Shown here: piece by piece, positions 11,126 through 20,124 of the stretch
Layout of the letters: the number at the start of each line of letters is the position of its first letter
Position numbering within the stretch: the first letter of the stretch is position 1
Made by a program: the position numbers and the translations under genes
Notes under the pieces: model-generated
What the model saw: only the letters and a program-made list of their open reading frames with translations
The model's database searches: none
Told to the model about the DNA's origin: nothing
Assembly (NCBI GenBank): GCA_037783415.1
Contig: JAZGTN010000037.1
Location: 3,038,001-3,102,000, forward strand
DNA: 64,000 nucleotides
DNA from: Leptasterias polaris
Lineage: Eukaryota; Echinodermata; Asteroidea; Forcipulatida; Asteriidae
Reading direction: 5' to 3'

Positions 11126-11400
11126 GTCAACAAGGTCTGTCTACTGACGAGCTAATAACAATACGTTGGATTGGATTGCCCTCTCTAATTTTCAAGTTGA
11201 AAATGATTCCAATTTAGTGTCATTTTCGTTAATACATTCGCTGCATTTTCAACATGTTCAAGTAAAACAAGCTTATCATAGATGTCCATTTTGTAAGTCT
11301 TGAGATAATCTAAATTCATAGCTACCTGTAGTCATGTCTGTTTGCTTCAATGTATCTGCAATAGCTTGAGCTTGAGCGTGAGGATTGGGGTGGGGCGTTC
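11126..11400 (-). pseudogene. Relic NACHT exon, part 1, with possible 75-nt cassette exon (unit 1)
   Basis: The minus-strand sequence matches the 5' part of exon 7: an acceptor (CTCTTAACAG), GTPHPN in place of GTPDPN, a MDIYDKLVL stretch in place of MDIYTKLVL, and an REGNPIQRIV-like stretch. The frame is broken by a stop after about 40 codons. Alignment to exon 7 then shows a short deletion removing the P-loop lysine region. The first 75 nt (11400-11326) are bounded by AG and ACAG|GTAGCT and would insert 25 residues in phase between exons 6 and 7, though the same would-be donor exists inside exon 7 by ancestry. The counterpart is 34490-34736. Confidence 0.7.
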
Positions 11401-11985
11401 CTGTTAAGAGGTAATAAACAAGAGTCAGCACACACAAAATGTCTTCAACTTATTCCTTAACTGCATAAAACATAATATTTCATTTCTTAACCTCAAAGTG
11501 GCTATGCTTTTCTGTAAAGTAAAAGTTTCTATACATCCGCACGAGTTGCTTGAATTTTTTCCTGAGTTTTCAGTTAAATATATTTGGATAATACAAAAAA
11601 AATTATTTATTTGTTATTAATTGTTTTTTGTTTGTATTTCTTTTTATTTAAAATGTATAACAAAAATGGGGAGGGGAATGGGTGCTTGTTTTCTTAAATT
11701 TAAATGAGGGTCATTTTGGCAAATATGTAAAACTACCTCAACTATCATATTATGTTGCTGAATTGTGTCATGCCAAGACACTATGAAAGTTTGCACCTGT
11801 TAGGGGAGTTTGGGTAAGAGCCCCTGCAATTGGCTAAGGCTGTTTTTTCCGAGATTATTTGAAATTATTCAACATTTGTTTCTGTTCTTAAGCCTCAAGT
11901 CAAGTAATTTATTACATGGTCAATTAAGGCAAACTAGTTGCTTGAATGTTTTACTTTTGTACTAATAAGTAATTGTATAACACAC

Positions 11986-12159
11986 CTGGTGGAAGAATTA
12001 CATTTACATGAGTGATGGTTGTTCCAGAAGAAGGACCTGTAATGAAAACATTACGATCCCCTTTCACTGCTGCCTTTGATTGAAGATGACATGATAATGT
12101 CTGCACATCTGATGATTGTGAACTCATGGCTTGGTTTTGGTGAAATGCAGGAACAATAT
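11986..12159 (-). CDS. NLR-1 exon 6: short beta-strand-like motif exon
   Basis: This 174-nt exon encodes residues 336-392, flanked by TTCTTTTACTAG and CCACCAG|GTGTGT, in phase with exons 5 and 7. It has a Ser/Gln-rich first half, then GPSSGTTITHVNVILPP. In unit 2 the first half is diverged and 12 nt longer, while the GP(A/S)SGTTI.HVNVILPP part is nearly unchanged. The alternating hydrophobic pattern with Gly/Ser/Thr turns resembles short homotypic (amyloid-type) interaction motifs of some NLRs, but I cannot assign it to a named motif family. Confidence 0.75.
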
Positions 12160-12329
12160 CTAGTAAAAGAAAAGGGGAAAAAAGCAAAATACGTTTTTTT
12201 AACATTTAGATACACGATTCAAAACTTGATGATTACACCAAAGTAATTTTTTGATTAATTGTACCACGTTCACATTGCATCTCATCTGTTTCAATAAGAA
12301 AATAAAAGAGTAGACAAAAAGGTCTTAGG

Positions 12330-12935
12330 TTTGTGTGCCACAAAGGGCTGAGCCGAAGACAAGGTTCTTTATGGCACAGCCACAACCTTGCAAGGTTTTA
12401 AACAGCTATTTAAGACTGTGAGTCACTACTGTTTATTCCCATTCATAAATGGCCATTTTGTTGAAAGCGTAATACTGTTTCTGTAATACCTTTCTGTAAA
12501 TGTTCAGTTCCTGTCACAACATATCATGGCTCCTCTTCAAAAAGGGTCAAATTGCATGCGACAATGAATGGTTGGGCGTATGAGCGCGTAACAGCTTTTA
12601 CATTGAGTACCAGTATTAATTGTCGACGCTACGTGTAAATAGTGCTCCTTATTTATCATGTTTATATCACACATTTGAACATGACCATGTGATCTCTTCT
12701 CGACCAATCAGATATGGTTCAACTGAGGTTTGTGGATACACATTCAAACATCAGCAATCAAGTACAATCAAACCTACTGTGTTGGAGTAGTCCAACAATT
12801 ATGTAACATGGTTAACTCCACATGGAGGAAAATGCTAATTTTGAACAACTTCTTCCTGGTATTTTACCTTAAATAGATTTTCATGAACTTGAAAACATTT
12901 ATTTTTAGCAGAAAATGTAGGCAAAAAGTAATTGT
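12330..12935. other. Unit 1-only segment in intron 5
   Basis: About 600 bp between TCTTAG and GTAATTGTGATGG are absent from unit 2 (junction near 35645-35655). There is a small inverted repeat (TGTGCCACAAAG and CTTTATGGCACA) at the left end. No coding sequence is seen. This is either an insertion in unit 1 or a deletion in unit 2. Confidence 0.6.
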
Positions 12936-13082
12936 GATGGTTTTACATTTCAAACTAACCCTTGAGTAAGGGAGAGTGCACCGTAATGTTTGTAGTACAA
13001 CGTATTGAAGTACATGAATTTTGAGGTAGTAAGTTTATGATGATAACTAATAACACATTTATAAGTGCTCATTGATCTGTAC

Positions 13083-13562
13083 CTTTACTGCTACAGTTTG
13101 AAGTTATCTCATTGATGTTTCCTGCTGCAGAAGACGCACTCTGATGAGGTTTGGGTTCCTCCGGCAAATGAACCGAGGCACTCTGATGAGGTTTTGATTT
13201 TTCTTGAGATTGAAGCTTCATTTGTTTTTTTGTTCCTCTTGGGTTCTTAGGAATAGCCCCTGTGCCTGTAAGAGTTCTCTGGGATTGAAGTAAGCGATCT
13301 TGTTTCTCAGAAGAGGCACTCTGTTCAGTTACAAGTTCTCCTTGCGCTTGAAGCTTCATTTGTTCTTTCGTTTCTCTTGGATTCTTAGGAATGGCCTCTG
13401 TGCCAGTAGGAGTTCTCTGAACCTGGACAGCACAAGTTGAACCCTGGATGTCAGCAACAGTAGAAGAAGTCTCCATCGACTCACTGAAATCCTTTTCCTT
13501 CGACTCTGAGGAACTCTCTAGCTCATCTTGTGTCTTGGCTTTTTTTGTTAATTTTCCCTGCT
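13083..13562 (-). CDS. NLR-1 exon 5: repeated hydrophilic linker
   Basis: This 480-nt exon encodes residues 175-335. The acceptor is TTGATTTACAG (AG at 13564-13563); the donor is AAAG|GTACAG. The sequence is low-complexity and charged, with two copies of a roughly 46-residue repeat containing IPKNPR and QMKLQ, and a repeated KPHQSAS block. It has no recognisable fold and probably forms a flexible spacer between the ubiquitin-like domain and the NACHT. Many Gln, Ser, Lys and Thr residues could be modification sites; that is inference. An ATG at 13476 is internal and not the start, because the frame is open from the acceptor. Confidence 0.75.
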
Positions 13563-13996
13563 CTGTAAATCAAGAAGAATATTTTCCCGCCGTGTTAGTG
13601 TATTGGAAGCAGGAAACGGTTGTTATTTTCTGTATTACTTCTTTACACATAACTAACTACTTAAATGGTATTAAAATGTTAAAGCAGTAGATGAATGATG
13701 CTTGCTGGGCCGCCAAATCCTGGGTGAAACATTGCAGTAAAACCAACTTCCCTCACAATGAATTACTATTAACTTGTGACTATTTCTGCTTCCTTGTACC
13801 ACACGTCCAGTGGGTGAACCTCAAGCTTTCTATTTCATTACCTCTTTGGTTACCTTTATTAGCAATCTGACTTTCCATAACTTAGGTTTATTGAACCACC
13901 TGTCAACCCAATGACTTGGGATAAATCTGAATTACTGAGTTCCAAGAATCAAGAGGGATAGAACAATATCAATGTTTCGAGAGAGCTCACACTTAC

Positions 13997-14087
13997 TAGA
14001 TTTCCTCTTTCTTGCACCGCCCATCAACCCAGCAACTTGACGTATCTCTAGGTTGGTGTCTTGCTGAATGCCAAGGACCATCAGGGA
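13997..14087 (-). CDS. NLR-1 exon 4: C-terminal half of ubiquitin-like domain
   Basis: This 91-nt exon encodes residues 145-174. It continues the ubiquitin fold from exon 3: GIQQDTNLEI matches the ubiquitin segment NIQKESTLHL, and the exon reaches LMGG at 165-168, close to where ubiquitin ends in RGG. A basic ARKRKS follows at once. The acceptor is GTGACACACAG (AG at 14089-14088); the donor is CTA|GTAAGT. The phase joins to exon 3 (0) and exon 5 (1). The exon is identical in predicted protein between units 1 and 2. The exon is too short to be found by frame length alone. Confidence 0.8.
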
Positions 14088-14334
14088 CTGTGTGTCACAA
14101 AGCTGTGTTAAACAAAAAAGTATTCCTAATTTTTAGGGTGATACATAGTGTGGCTACCAGCTATTATTTGATTAGGAACTACAAGTGGGTCAGTCAAATT
14201 CCTTTCCTGTTTGGGAGTTTCAAAAATCACCTCTTAAGATGCAGACAAAAATATCTACGGGTGTAGGTAGCAGATGTGTTGTTTCAACATACATTTGTTG
14301 TGTGCATGTATCATTTTTGGTGGGATCTAACAAT

Positions 14335-14400
14335 TGAGGGATAATAATAATAATACAAATAATAATAATAATATTAATAATAATAATATTAAGCCATTTT
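14335..14400. repeat. (AAT)n microsatellite, LINE tail
   Basis: An AAT/AAC-rich simple repeat adjoins the LINE 3' fragment at 14400-14800, which reads on the minus strand. It corresponds to the TTA-rich tail typical of L2/CR1-type LINEs. Confidence 0.75.
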
Positions 14401-14800
14401 TGTATAGCACAATTGTACCTAACTAGTAAACAGATATGTTTTCACACGGTTTTTGAATTATTCTGATGTCTTGGCCTAATTAACAACCTCTGGAAGACTG
14501 TTCCATAACTGAACTGCTGCATATTGGAAAGAGCGGGAACCATACGACTTGGTTTTGATAACTGGGGGAGTCAGAAGGGACTTATGTGAAGATCGCAGAT
14601 TTCTAGCTGGTTTATACTCCAGAACTAAACTTGGAAGATAAACAGGGGCAATGCAATGGATACACTGATAAGGGATGCAATTAATGGTGTAGTCATCAGA
14701 AGATTTTGCTTGTATTGATTGTATCTCAAAATGTATGCGGGTAAAATAGAACAAACTTTTTGGTTCAATATTCAGTGACAATACATGGACTAAAACTGCA
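14400..14800 (-). mobile_element. 3' end of a CR1/L2-like LINE (unit 1 intron 4-3 region)
   Basis: The minus strand encodes SYGSRSFQYAAVQLWNSLPE, the conserved C-terminal signature of CR1/L2/Jockey ORF2 proteins, then breaks down. A GCTATACAAAAATGG-type 3' end and an (ATT)n tail follow. The unit 2 copy (42370-42800) is less damaged, continuing to EQFKNRVKTHLF. It is a 5'-truncated, dead insertion within the NLR intron between exons 3 and 4, older than the duplication. Confidence 0.75.
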
Positions 14801-15226
14801 GTCAGTCAGTACAGAACTTGAAGTTATGAAAGTAGAATTTGTCTTTTTCCCCTACAAAAAGTATAAAATCACAAGTCATCAAAACTTACTTCTTCATGTT
14901 AACTCTTTCAGTGCCTGCTATTTTACATGTTTTTAACCTAAAATTCCCCGCTATTTGAGCTTTTTTGAAATTCTGCTTTAGAAAAAAGGTAAATCTCACC
15001 AAACAGAATGTATCTTGCTGATTTGCGTTGCTTTGGTACAAGTATCTCAAAGCCAATAGTATTTCTTGAATCTTGAGTGGTACTGCCCTTTCGTGATAAC
15101 ATTATTGGTCATGTTGATTTACAATTTTTGAGTACAAAATTACCGTGGGTCACTCTTTTTGTAAATGTAGGGAACCCAATTGTGTGCCCTCAGTGTTCAA
15201 GTGTCTAATCCAACTTTGTGATTTAA

Positions 15227-15380
15227 TACGCCTCTCTTAATATTCATGCATGACGTCATAATTCTTACTTAAAATGAGGCTATAGGTGCGCGTCCGCCAC
15301 CACTTGCAGTGGCTGCGCCTATGGCCTCGTTTTGGGTTAGAATTGTGACGTACTCGAGCATAAATATTAAGAGAGGCGTA
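15227..15380. mobile_element. Private inverted-repeat MITE in unit 1
   Basis: A 154-bp element starts TACGCCTCTCTTAATATTCA and ends with its near reverse complement (AATATTAAGAGAGGCGTA). Internal arms around TGACGTCA and GTGACGT extend the inverted repeat. Unit 2 has the clean empty site (TTTAATAGCATAC near 43270). Insertion at TA suggests a Tc1/mariner-like MITE. Confidence 0.8.
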
Positions 15381-16079
15381 TAGCATACTAATACAGCAAA
15401 AACTTAAGTTTGGGGCACAACCTACATGTGTAGGCTCAATCGCTTTTCCATTTTAGCTTTGATGTAGGTATTACTCTCTATTATCTGCAAGGGATAACAT
15501 CCTCGAGCTGTATGAGTGTTTGTTCTGTATTCAAATCATCATTATTCCAGAAACATTGTAATTTAAGGGTTATTTGAACTGGGTAATTGTAAACTTGTGA
15601 AGTCGTGTATGAATAGCCAGCCTCGTGCTGACCTTTTGCCATTTGTAATATTGAAGTTGTTAAAACAGAAAAAGAACTGAATCAAAGACAGGATCGTGCA
15701 TGTGTGGTTCACAAACATGTTGTCAACAATCCAAGTCCGCGCACATGCCCGAGCACACAACAGTTTATGTAATAGTAGCGACTGTGTTAATGCTGTTTTG
15801 TATTGTGTGCTGTTGACTGGAGGATTAAAATCAGTTCAAGTGAAGGAGATCACTTAGTTATATTTATTTTACCATCATATGGATTTTGCAATTTTTGTTT
15901 TGGTTGAATGCTCGTCCTTTTAGACAGAGGACAAGCCTCCTTCTTGTGTCTCTACAACAAAATAAACAAGGAGTTCTAACAGCCTCGTTATCTGTGTTAT
16001 AAACTTTCCAAAAGAAATGTCCTATCAAGTTCAAACCAAAATGAGTTGATTGTCTGCACCAAATGACACAAACTCATAC

Positions 16080-16248
16080 CTCAATGCCCTTCTTAGTGAC
16101 AACATGCTGATTCTTTGCTTGGATATTTAGTTTTCCCTGGAGTAATTCTTTCAAGTCAGAGATGGTGGTGGATGGATGAAGTTGCAAACAGAGAATCTCC
16201 TTTACTGGATTAGAAACAAATATCTGGATACGACGCTCTTCACTCTCT
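16080..16248 (-). CDS. NLR-1 exon 3: N-terminal half of ubiquitin-like domain
   Basis: This 169-nt exon encodes residues 88-144. After ESEERR the sequence reads IQIFVSNPVKEILCLQLHPS and TTISDLKELLQGKLNIQ, which matches ubiquitin strand by strand ([20 protein letters not shown], then DTIENVKAKIQDKEGIP). The acceptor has a strong pyrimidine tract (TTTTCTTTTGGTTTCAG) with AG at 16250-16249; the donor is GAG|GTATGA. The apparent upstream methionine at 16286 lies in the intron. The fold continues in exon 4. Confidence 0.85.
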
Positions 16249-16843
16249 CTGAAACCAAAAGAAAAAGAAAACACATTTTGTTTCAATAGAACATTCCATT
16301 GTTAAGTCCCAGCCATCAAAGTATAAGCCAAGCAAAAACACAAGGGTAACAACAACAGCACATGGCAACAATTTAGGCCTGGCATTTCAAAAACATGATT
16401 TGTATGCTCATCTCTGCTGTTATGACCAACTCAAGAGAGTGGCCATGCATGCATTTCGGGTCTGTTGGGCTTTGTTTGACAATTGGGAGTTTTAAAAAGT
16501 AAACAAAACAACAATTCCTGATGAAGTAATTTAATCCAATAGTATAAAGTTAGAAAAAAAGTGTAAAGTTATTTCAGACATGAATTGTACGCCAGGGAAG
16601 TAATTCTAGTCAGAGGCACAAAAGAAGTCCTGCATATGACACCAATATATAAAGAAGTAGTGAACAAAAATAAAATAAGTAAATACAAACAAAATCAAGA
16701 GATGCTATACAATATTAGCTTTAAAATGCTGGAACAATTTATGCTCACAAATCTGACCTTGAAATTTTTGACCCAGTCCCATGACCCAAAATCTGCTCTT
16801 GTGTTATTACTGCTTCATTATTGTGAGATGCTGTGAACTTTAC

Positions 16844-17103
16844 CTGCCACTAGATGCTGCCACAGCTTGACCAATTTCAGACTGCTTCTTGGTGTCTGCT
16901 GTTTCAGATCTTCCTGAAGGTGTTTCAGATCTTCCTGGATTATTGGACTTTGTTACAAACGAGGATCTGAATGCCATTTTCTTTGAATTTCTGATGTTTT
17001 TCTTGTTGGTCACCACCTTGGCTGATGAGTGATTGTAGTTGGTTCTTGCTGCATGCAAAGCATCCTGGAAGTCAGCCAGGGTTTGCAAAGGCCTCAGAGA
17101 TTC
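16844..17103 (-). CDS. NLR-1 exon 2: basic Ser/Lys-rich N-terminus
   Basis: This 260-nt exon encodes residues 2-87 plus two bases. The acceptor is GATGATTAG at 17105-17104; the donor is GGCAG|GTAAAG. The protein begins ESLRPLQTLADFQDALHAAR, likely a short helix, and then becomes basic and Ser/Thr-rich with NKKNIRNSKK and a repeated GRSET. I recognise no family. No signal peptide or membrane segment is seen, consistent with a cytosolic protein. Its paralogue at 44895-45154 differs by very few residues. Confidence 0.75.
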
Positions 17104-17868
17104 CTAATCATCGGGGAAAAGTCAACCCTTGGGTCAAATGCTTTTCACTTGTTTTTCATTGACTTTTGAAGCACCACTTTAGGAAAAAATTATGATGTAC
17201 AGAATCTGGTAACTTTTTTAATTAGCCTATAGGCCTACTGTGTAGGTACCATTTTCCATAATAAAGAACGCCATATTTACCATGGTTGACTCTACTGTAT
17301 GTACTAAAATATGTACAGTAAAAATTCACAGTTTTGAAACACTTCATCAATCACAGGCTGTGCTCCCTGGTCATAACTGAGTGTGGCCGGCTGCTACGAT
17401 AGCGGAATGAACCTCATAGTTCTAGGAGTAGCCGGCTGCTAAAGGTGCCCTTGCACGCCTGTGGCTCAAACTGCTGTTTTCAAGTCAATTCAGCTTCTCA
17501 GCTGCTTGTAAGGGTGATTTTTAAATAAAATAGCCTCCCAAATGATTTAGGCCTATTAGTATTATTTATTTATTTTCGTCTGCTTTTATTCTAGAATGTT
17601 GTTCATACATGTACATCTTTATAATTATATAGGCGCATAGTGCGATCCACTATCATCTCAACTCAAGGAGGAGACGATAGAACCCTTAATTAGCGGATCG
17701 AACCTCATTAGGCTTATAGTCATATAGTTCTACAAGTACTAGGAGTAGGTCAAAATACCCTCACCTTTCTTTCCTCTGTGCCCATTTAAGAATATGATTT
17801 TGTTTCTTTGTTTAGTTAGTACACTCATGGAGGTAGAACCTCCATGGTACACTATTTAGCAAACTTAC

Positions 17869-18240
17869 CATCTCTGTAGCCCTGGTGTAGAACGCAAGTC
17901 TCCGTGGTAGCCCTGCAAGTGCTACACACAGTCACTCAGTGTTTTAGCGGTAGTATAGCGCTAAATAAAGGTGCAGTTGGCGCTGCTGTGATGCTATGTA
18001 GTTGTACTACTACATACATACGTACGATACACTGTCTGATGATATACCGAGCGAGGAGCCCAACCCGGGATACATCTCTCTCTCTAAAGATGAATGCATT
18101 TGCGGTGGACATTTGGATACAGAGTGAGAAAAATATCTGCCGTATGCCGTTTACAAGGCACGGGCAACAGAAAGGCTGGCCACTGACACCTCAAACTCAA
18201 GTCAATTGTTCAATATTATCGCAATCTACCATAAAAATAA
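17869..18240 (-). CDS. NLR-1 exon 1: 5' untranslated region and start codon
   Basis: The ATG at 17871-17869 is immediately followed by GTAAGTTTGC, a near-consensus donor, so only the start codon is coded here, in phase 0 with exon 2. The transcription start is not known; I extend the exon to just below the kappa-B/TATA-like cluster at 18230-18250. The same ATG|GTAAGT arrangement is conserved at 50329-50327. Upstream ATGs in the leader could form short upstream frames. Confidence 0.55.
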
Positions 18241-18250
18241 GGGAATTCCC
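18229..18250 (-). promoter_or_regulatory. Conserved kappa-B site with adjacent TATA-like element (NLR-1)
   Basis: The plus strand has GGGAATTCCC at 18241-18250, a perfect palindrome fitting the Rel/NF-kappa-B consensus GGGRNNYYCC. Reading toward the gene it is followed directly by TTATTTTTA. It lies 370 bp upstream of the start codon. Unit 2 keeps both elements at 50687-50696, 358 bp upstream of its ATG. Rel control of immune receptor genes is common in animals; function here is inferred. Confidence 0.5.
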
Positions 18251-18278
18251 CCTTTTGTTAACGACGGGTCAACGCACA

Positions 18279-18286
18279 TGACGTCA
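18279..18286. promoter_or_regulatory. CRE-like palindrome TGACGTCA (NLR-1 upstream)
   Basis: A perfect cAMP-response-type palindrome lies about 30 bp beyond the kappa-B site. I did not find it at the matching place in unit 2, so it may be chance. Confidence 0.25.
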
Positions 18287-18299
18287 ACAGGTGCGCCCT

Positions 18300-18950
18300 C
18301 AAGTAGAAGCACGGCGGCAGATTGCTAATTCACAAATCTGAAATGCCAGTGGAGTGATCATAAAATTATCAGTACACCTGCCTCTCAAATGGCCTTGCTT
18401 TCGCTCCAAGTTTATTCACAAAATTAATTAAACCTATTTACTCGGCTCTCAAAAGCCAAGGGTTTCAATCAGTTGCATAAATTGATGATTCCTTATTTTG
18501 GGGGAAAACTTAACGAGGTGTTATAATAATATAGTTGCGGCAAAACAAATTATGGCCCAACCATCATTATAATTCACGACACAAAGTTGGTTTCTATTCC
18601 AGTACAGGAAAAATACCTGCCATTGGCTTTGTGTTTAATTTGAATGATATATCAATTTCCCCAACATCACAGAAAGCTAAAAACCTAAAAGAAAAACGTC
18701 AAACTTGATTTAAAAAAGAATCTGTGCCAGTTCGAGAAAATATTGGGGCCCTTCAACCACATCAACATACAAAATGCACAATGCAGCCTAACTAATGGTG
18801 CTTAGTAAATATGACTGCTATAAACAAAAACTAGCAGAGAACCAGTTTCAGACAATATAGGCTGGTACCCTTTATCTGCTAAGCAAATATTTGTTTGTGC
18901 TAATGCTTTTTTTGTGTGTGCTAAAAAGTGACATGAAATTGAGCCCAAGC
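18300..18950. other. Upstream flank of NLR-1, no gene seen
   Basis: No coding sequence or clear repeat is visible. From about 18750 the sequence again matches unit 2 (from about 54110). Confidence 0.4.
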
Positions 18951-18959
18951 TGTTTCAAA

Positions 18960-19175
18960 TTCGTTTTTTATTTTGTGAATTATCGCCTAACATCATAAGG
19001 CCACCGACAGCCACTTTAAGGTTAGGGCTGATTTAGGCTATTAGTGACCCAAATCAACTGTCACCAGGGGCACATTGCTACCTACGAGAGGTTGAAACAG
19101 GGTTACCCACTTCACAGTCCGTAAGGCCTTAAGGATGTAGTCATGGGTTATCATCCATTCTGTAATGTGAACTTA
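18960..19175 (-). mobile_element. Degenerate SINE body (unit 1)
   Basis: The stretch matches the 3' body of the SINE at 31288-31662: a poly-T start, TATCGCCTAACATCATAAGGCC, GACCCAAATCAACTGTCACC, and GGTTACCCACTTCACAGTC. The tRNA head is missing. A related remnant is at 54345-54480. Confidence 0.65.
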
Positions 19176-19844
19176 AAGGGGGACTGTCATCATGATCACA
19201 GCACTGTGTCAGTGTACATGGAATTATGAACTCTAACCCAGTTCTGCATGCTCACTGGCCGACACATCACAAAGGGACGGCCAGCCTGCGCAGGCGTACA
19301 GTGTTAGAGTTCATTATTCCATGTGCAGCCACAGGCGGCCTGCTACTTGGATGATCATGCTCAACAGATCCCCATTTTAACAAGTCATATTTGTTGATCA
19401 AACTTTAAGATGCACAGTGGCTGTTATGACCAATCAAAACACTATACCAGGGCAGGTTTTATTTCCACAGCCAAGAAAATAATACTACTAAAACATAAAA
19501 AGCACGATGCGAAAGTTGTCTGAAGTAAATAGTATTAAATTGTCAACATTTCAAAGAAATCTCTCTTAAGACAAATTGTGAGTGTTTATAAAACTGGGTT
19601 ATCGTGCATTGACAAAAGACTGCAACTAACAGCAACAACTTTTCAAACATATGCTTATTCAGTCTAGACAAGAACATTTATAAGGAATTCATATAATTTG
19701 ATATTAAAGAAATCAAGTATTTCAGAGAAAAAACAGTTTTTTGACTATATTATTTATAATCTTAACACCAAAAACTATTTGCAAAATACTCTGTCATAAT
19801 ATGCCTTTTTTGAAAGGAAATTTTCTTTAAAATAATTTGAGTGT

Positions 19845-19975
19845 TGTGGCCACATAGTTTAGTGCACTGGGTACAAGTTCTGCTGTTATCACAGTGTGGG
19901 ACAGTTCCAAGTCATGGCACTTGTGTCCTTGAGCAAGACGCTTCACCGATTGCTGTGTCTTTCAGATGAGATAAC
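19845..19975 (+). mobile_element. Degenerate tRNA-derived SINE fragment (unit 2)
   Basis: This is the unit 2 copy of 195-330, at the same place relative to the unit start. Confidence 0.5.
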
Positions 19976-20124
19976 AATATTTGTTCTTAAAGAAAAGAAA
20001 AGTTCTACACCTGCTCATTTCGAAAAAAGTACTAATGAATTTCGACGCACAAATGCGTTAATGCATAACTGTACTATAATACAGAATTAAACATTCAAAA
20101 CATGACAATTACAATTGTAGATAC

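Larger units (their letters stand above)
5040..17871 (-). other. NLR-1 gene, seven-exon model: Ubl-NACHT-LRR receptor
   Basis: The predicted coding exons on the minus strand are 17871-17869 (ATG only), 17103-16844, 16248-16080, 14087-13997, 13562-13083, 12159-11986 and 7372-5040. Their lengths sum to 3510 nt, an exact multiple of three, giving 1169 aa. Every acceptor ends in AG and every donor starts GT: GTAAGT, GTAAAG, GTATGA, GTAAGT, GTACAG, GTGTGT. The exon phases agree at each junction (0, 2, 0, 1, 1, 1), and the same model works independently in unit 2. The product is a cytosolic NLR-type pattern receptor: basic N-terminus (1-88), ubiquitin-like domain (about 95-168), linker (175-335), beta-like motif exon (336-393), NACHT (about 480-800) and C-terminal LRRs. 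Known animal NLRs oligomerise through NACHT and signal through their N-terminal domain. That the Ubl serves this role here is inference. Confidence 0.75.
1..19646. repeat. Tandem segmental duplication, unit 1
   Basis: The sequence starting at base 1 recurs at 19647 and again near 54856, followed each time by the same ordered set of landmarks: SINE remnant, hAT MITE, 56-bp minisatellite, NLR 3' flank, and NLR exons on the minus strand. Unit 1 is the most compact copy at about 19.6 kb. It carries one full NLR gene (5040-17871). Relative to unit 2 it has a private MITE at 15227-15380 and a private segment of about 600 bp at 12330-12935. The left edge of the duplication lies outside the window, so the true breakpoint is unknown. 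Confidence 0.85.

Noticed and set aside
13069..13476. ATG at 13476 as an independent gene start
   Set aside because: The frame is open upstream to a good acceptor at 13563-13564 and joins exon 4 in phase, so this is an internal methionine.
17904..18281. 125-residue plus-strand frame near the NLR-1 promoter
   Set aside because: It overlaps exon 1 and the promoter on the other strand; the unit 2 counterpart is interrupted and shows no domain.
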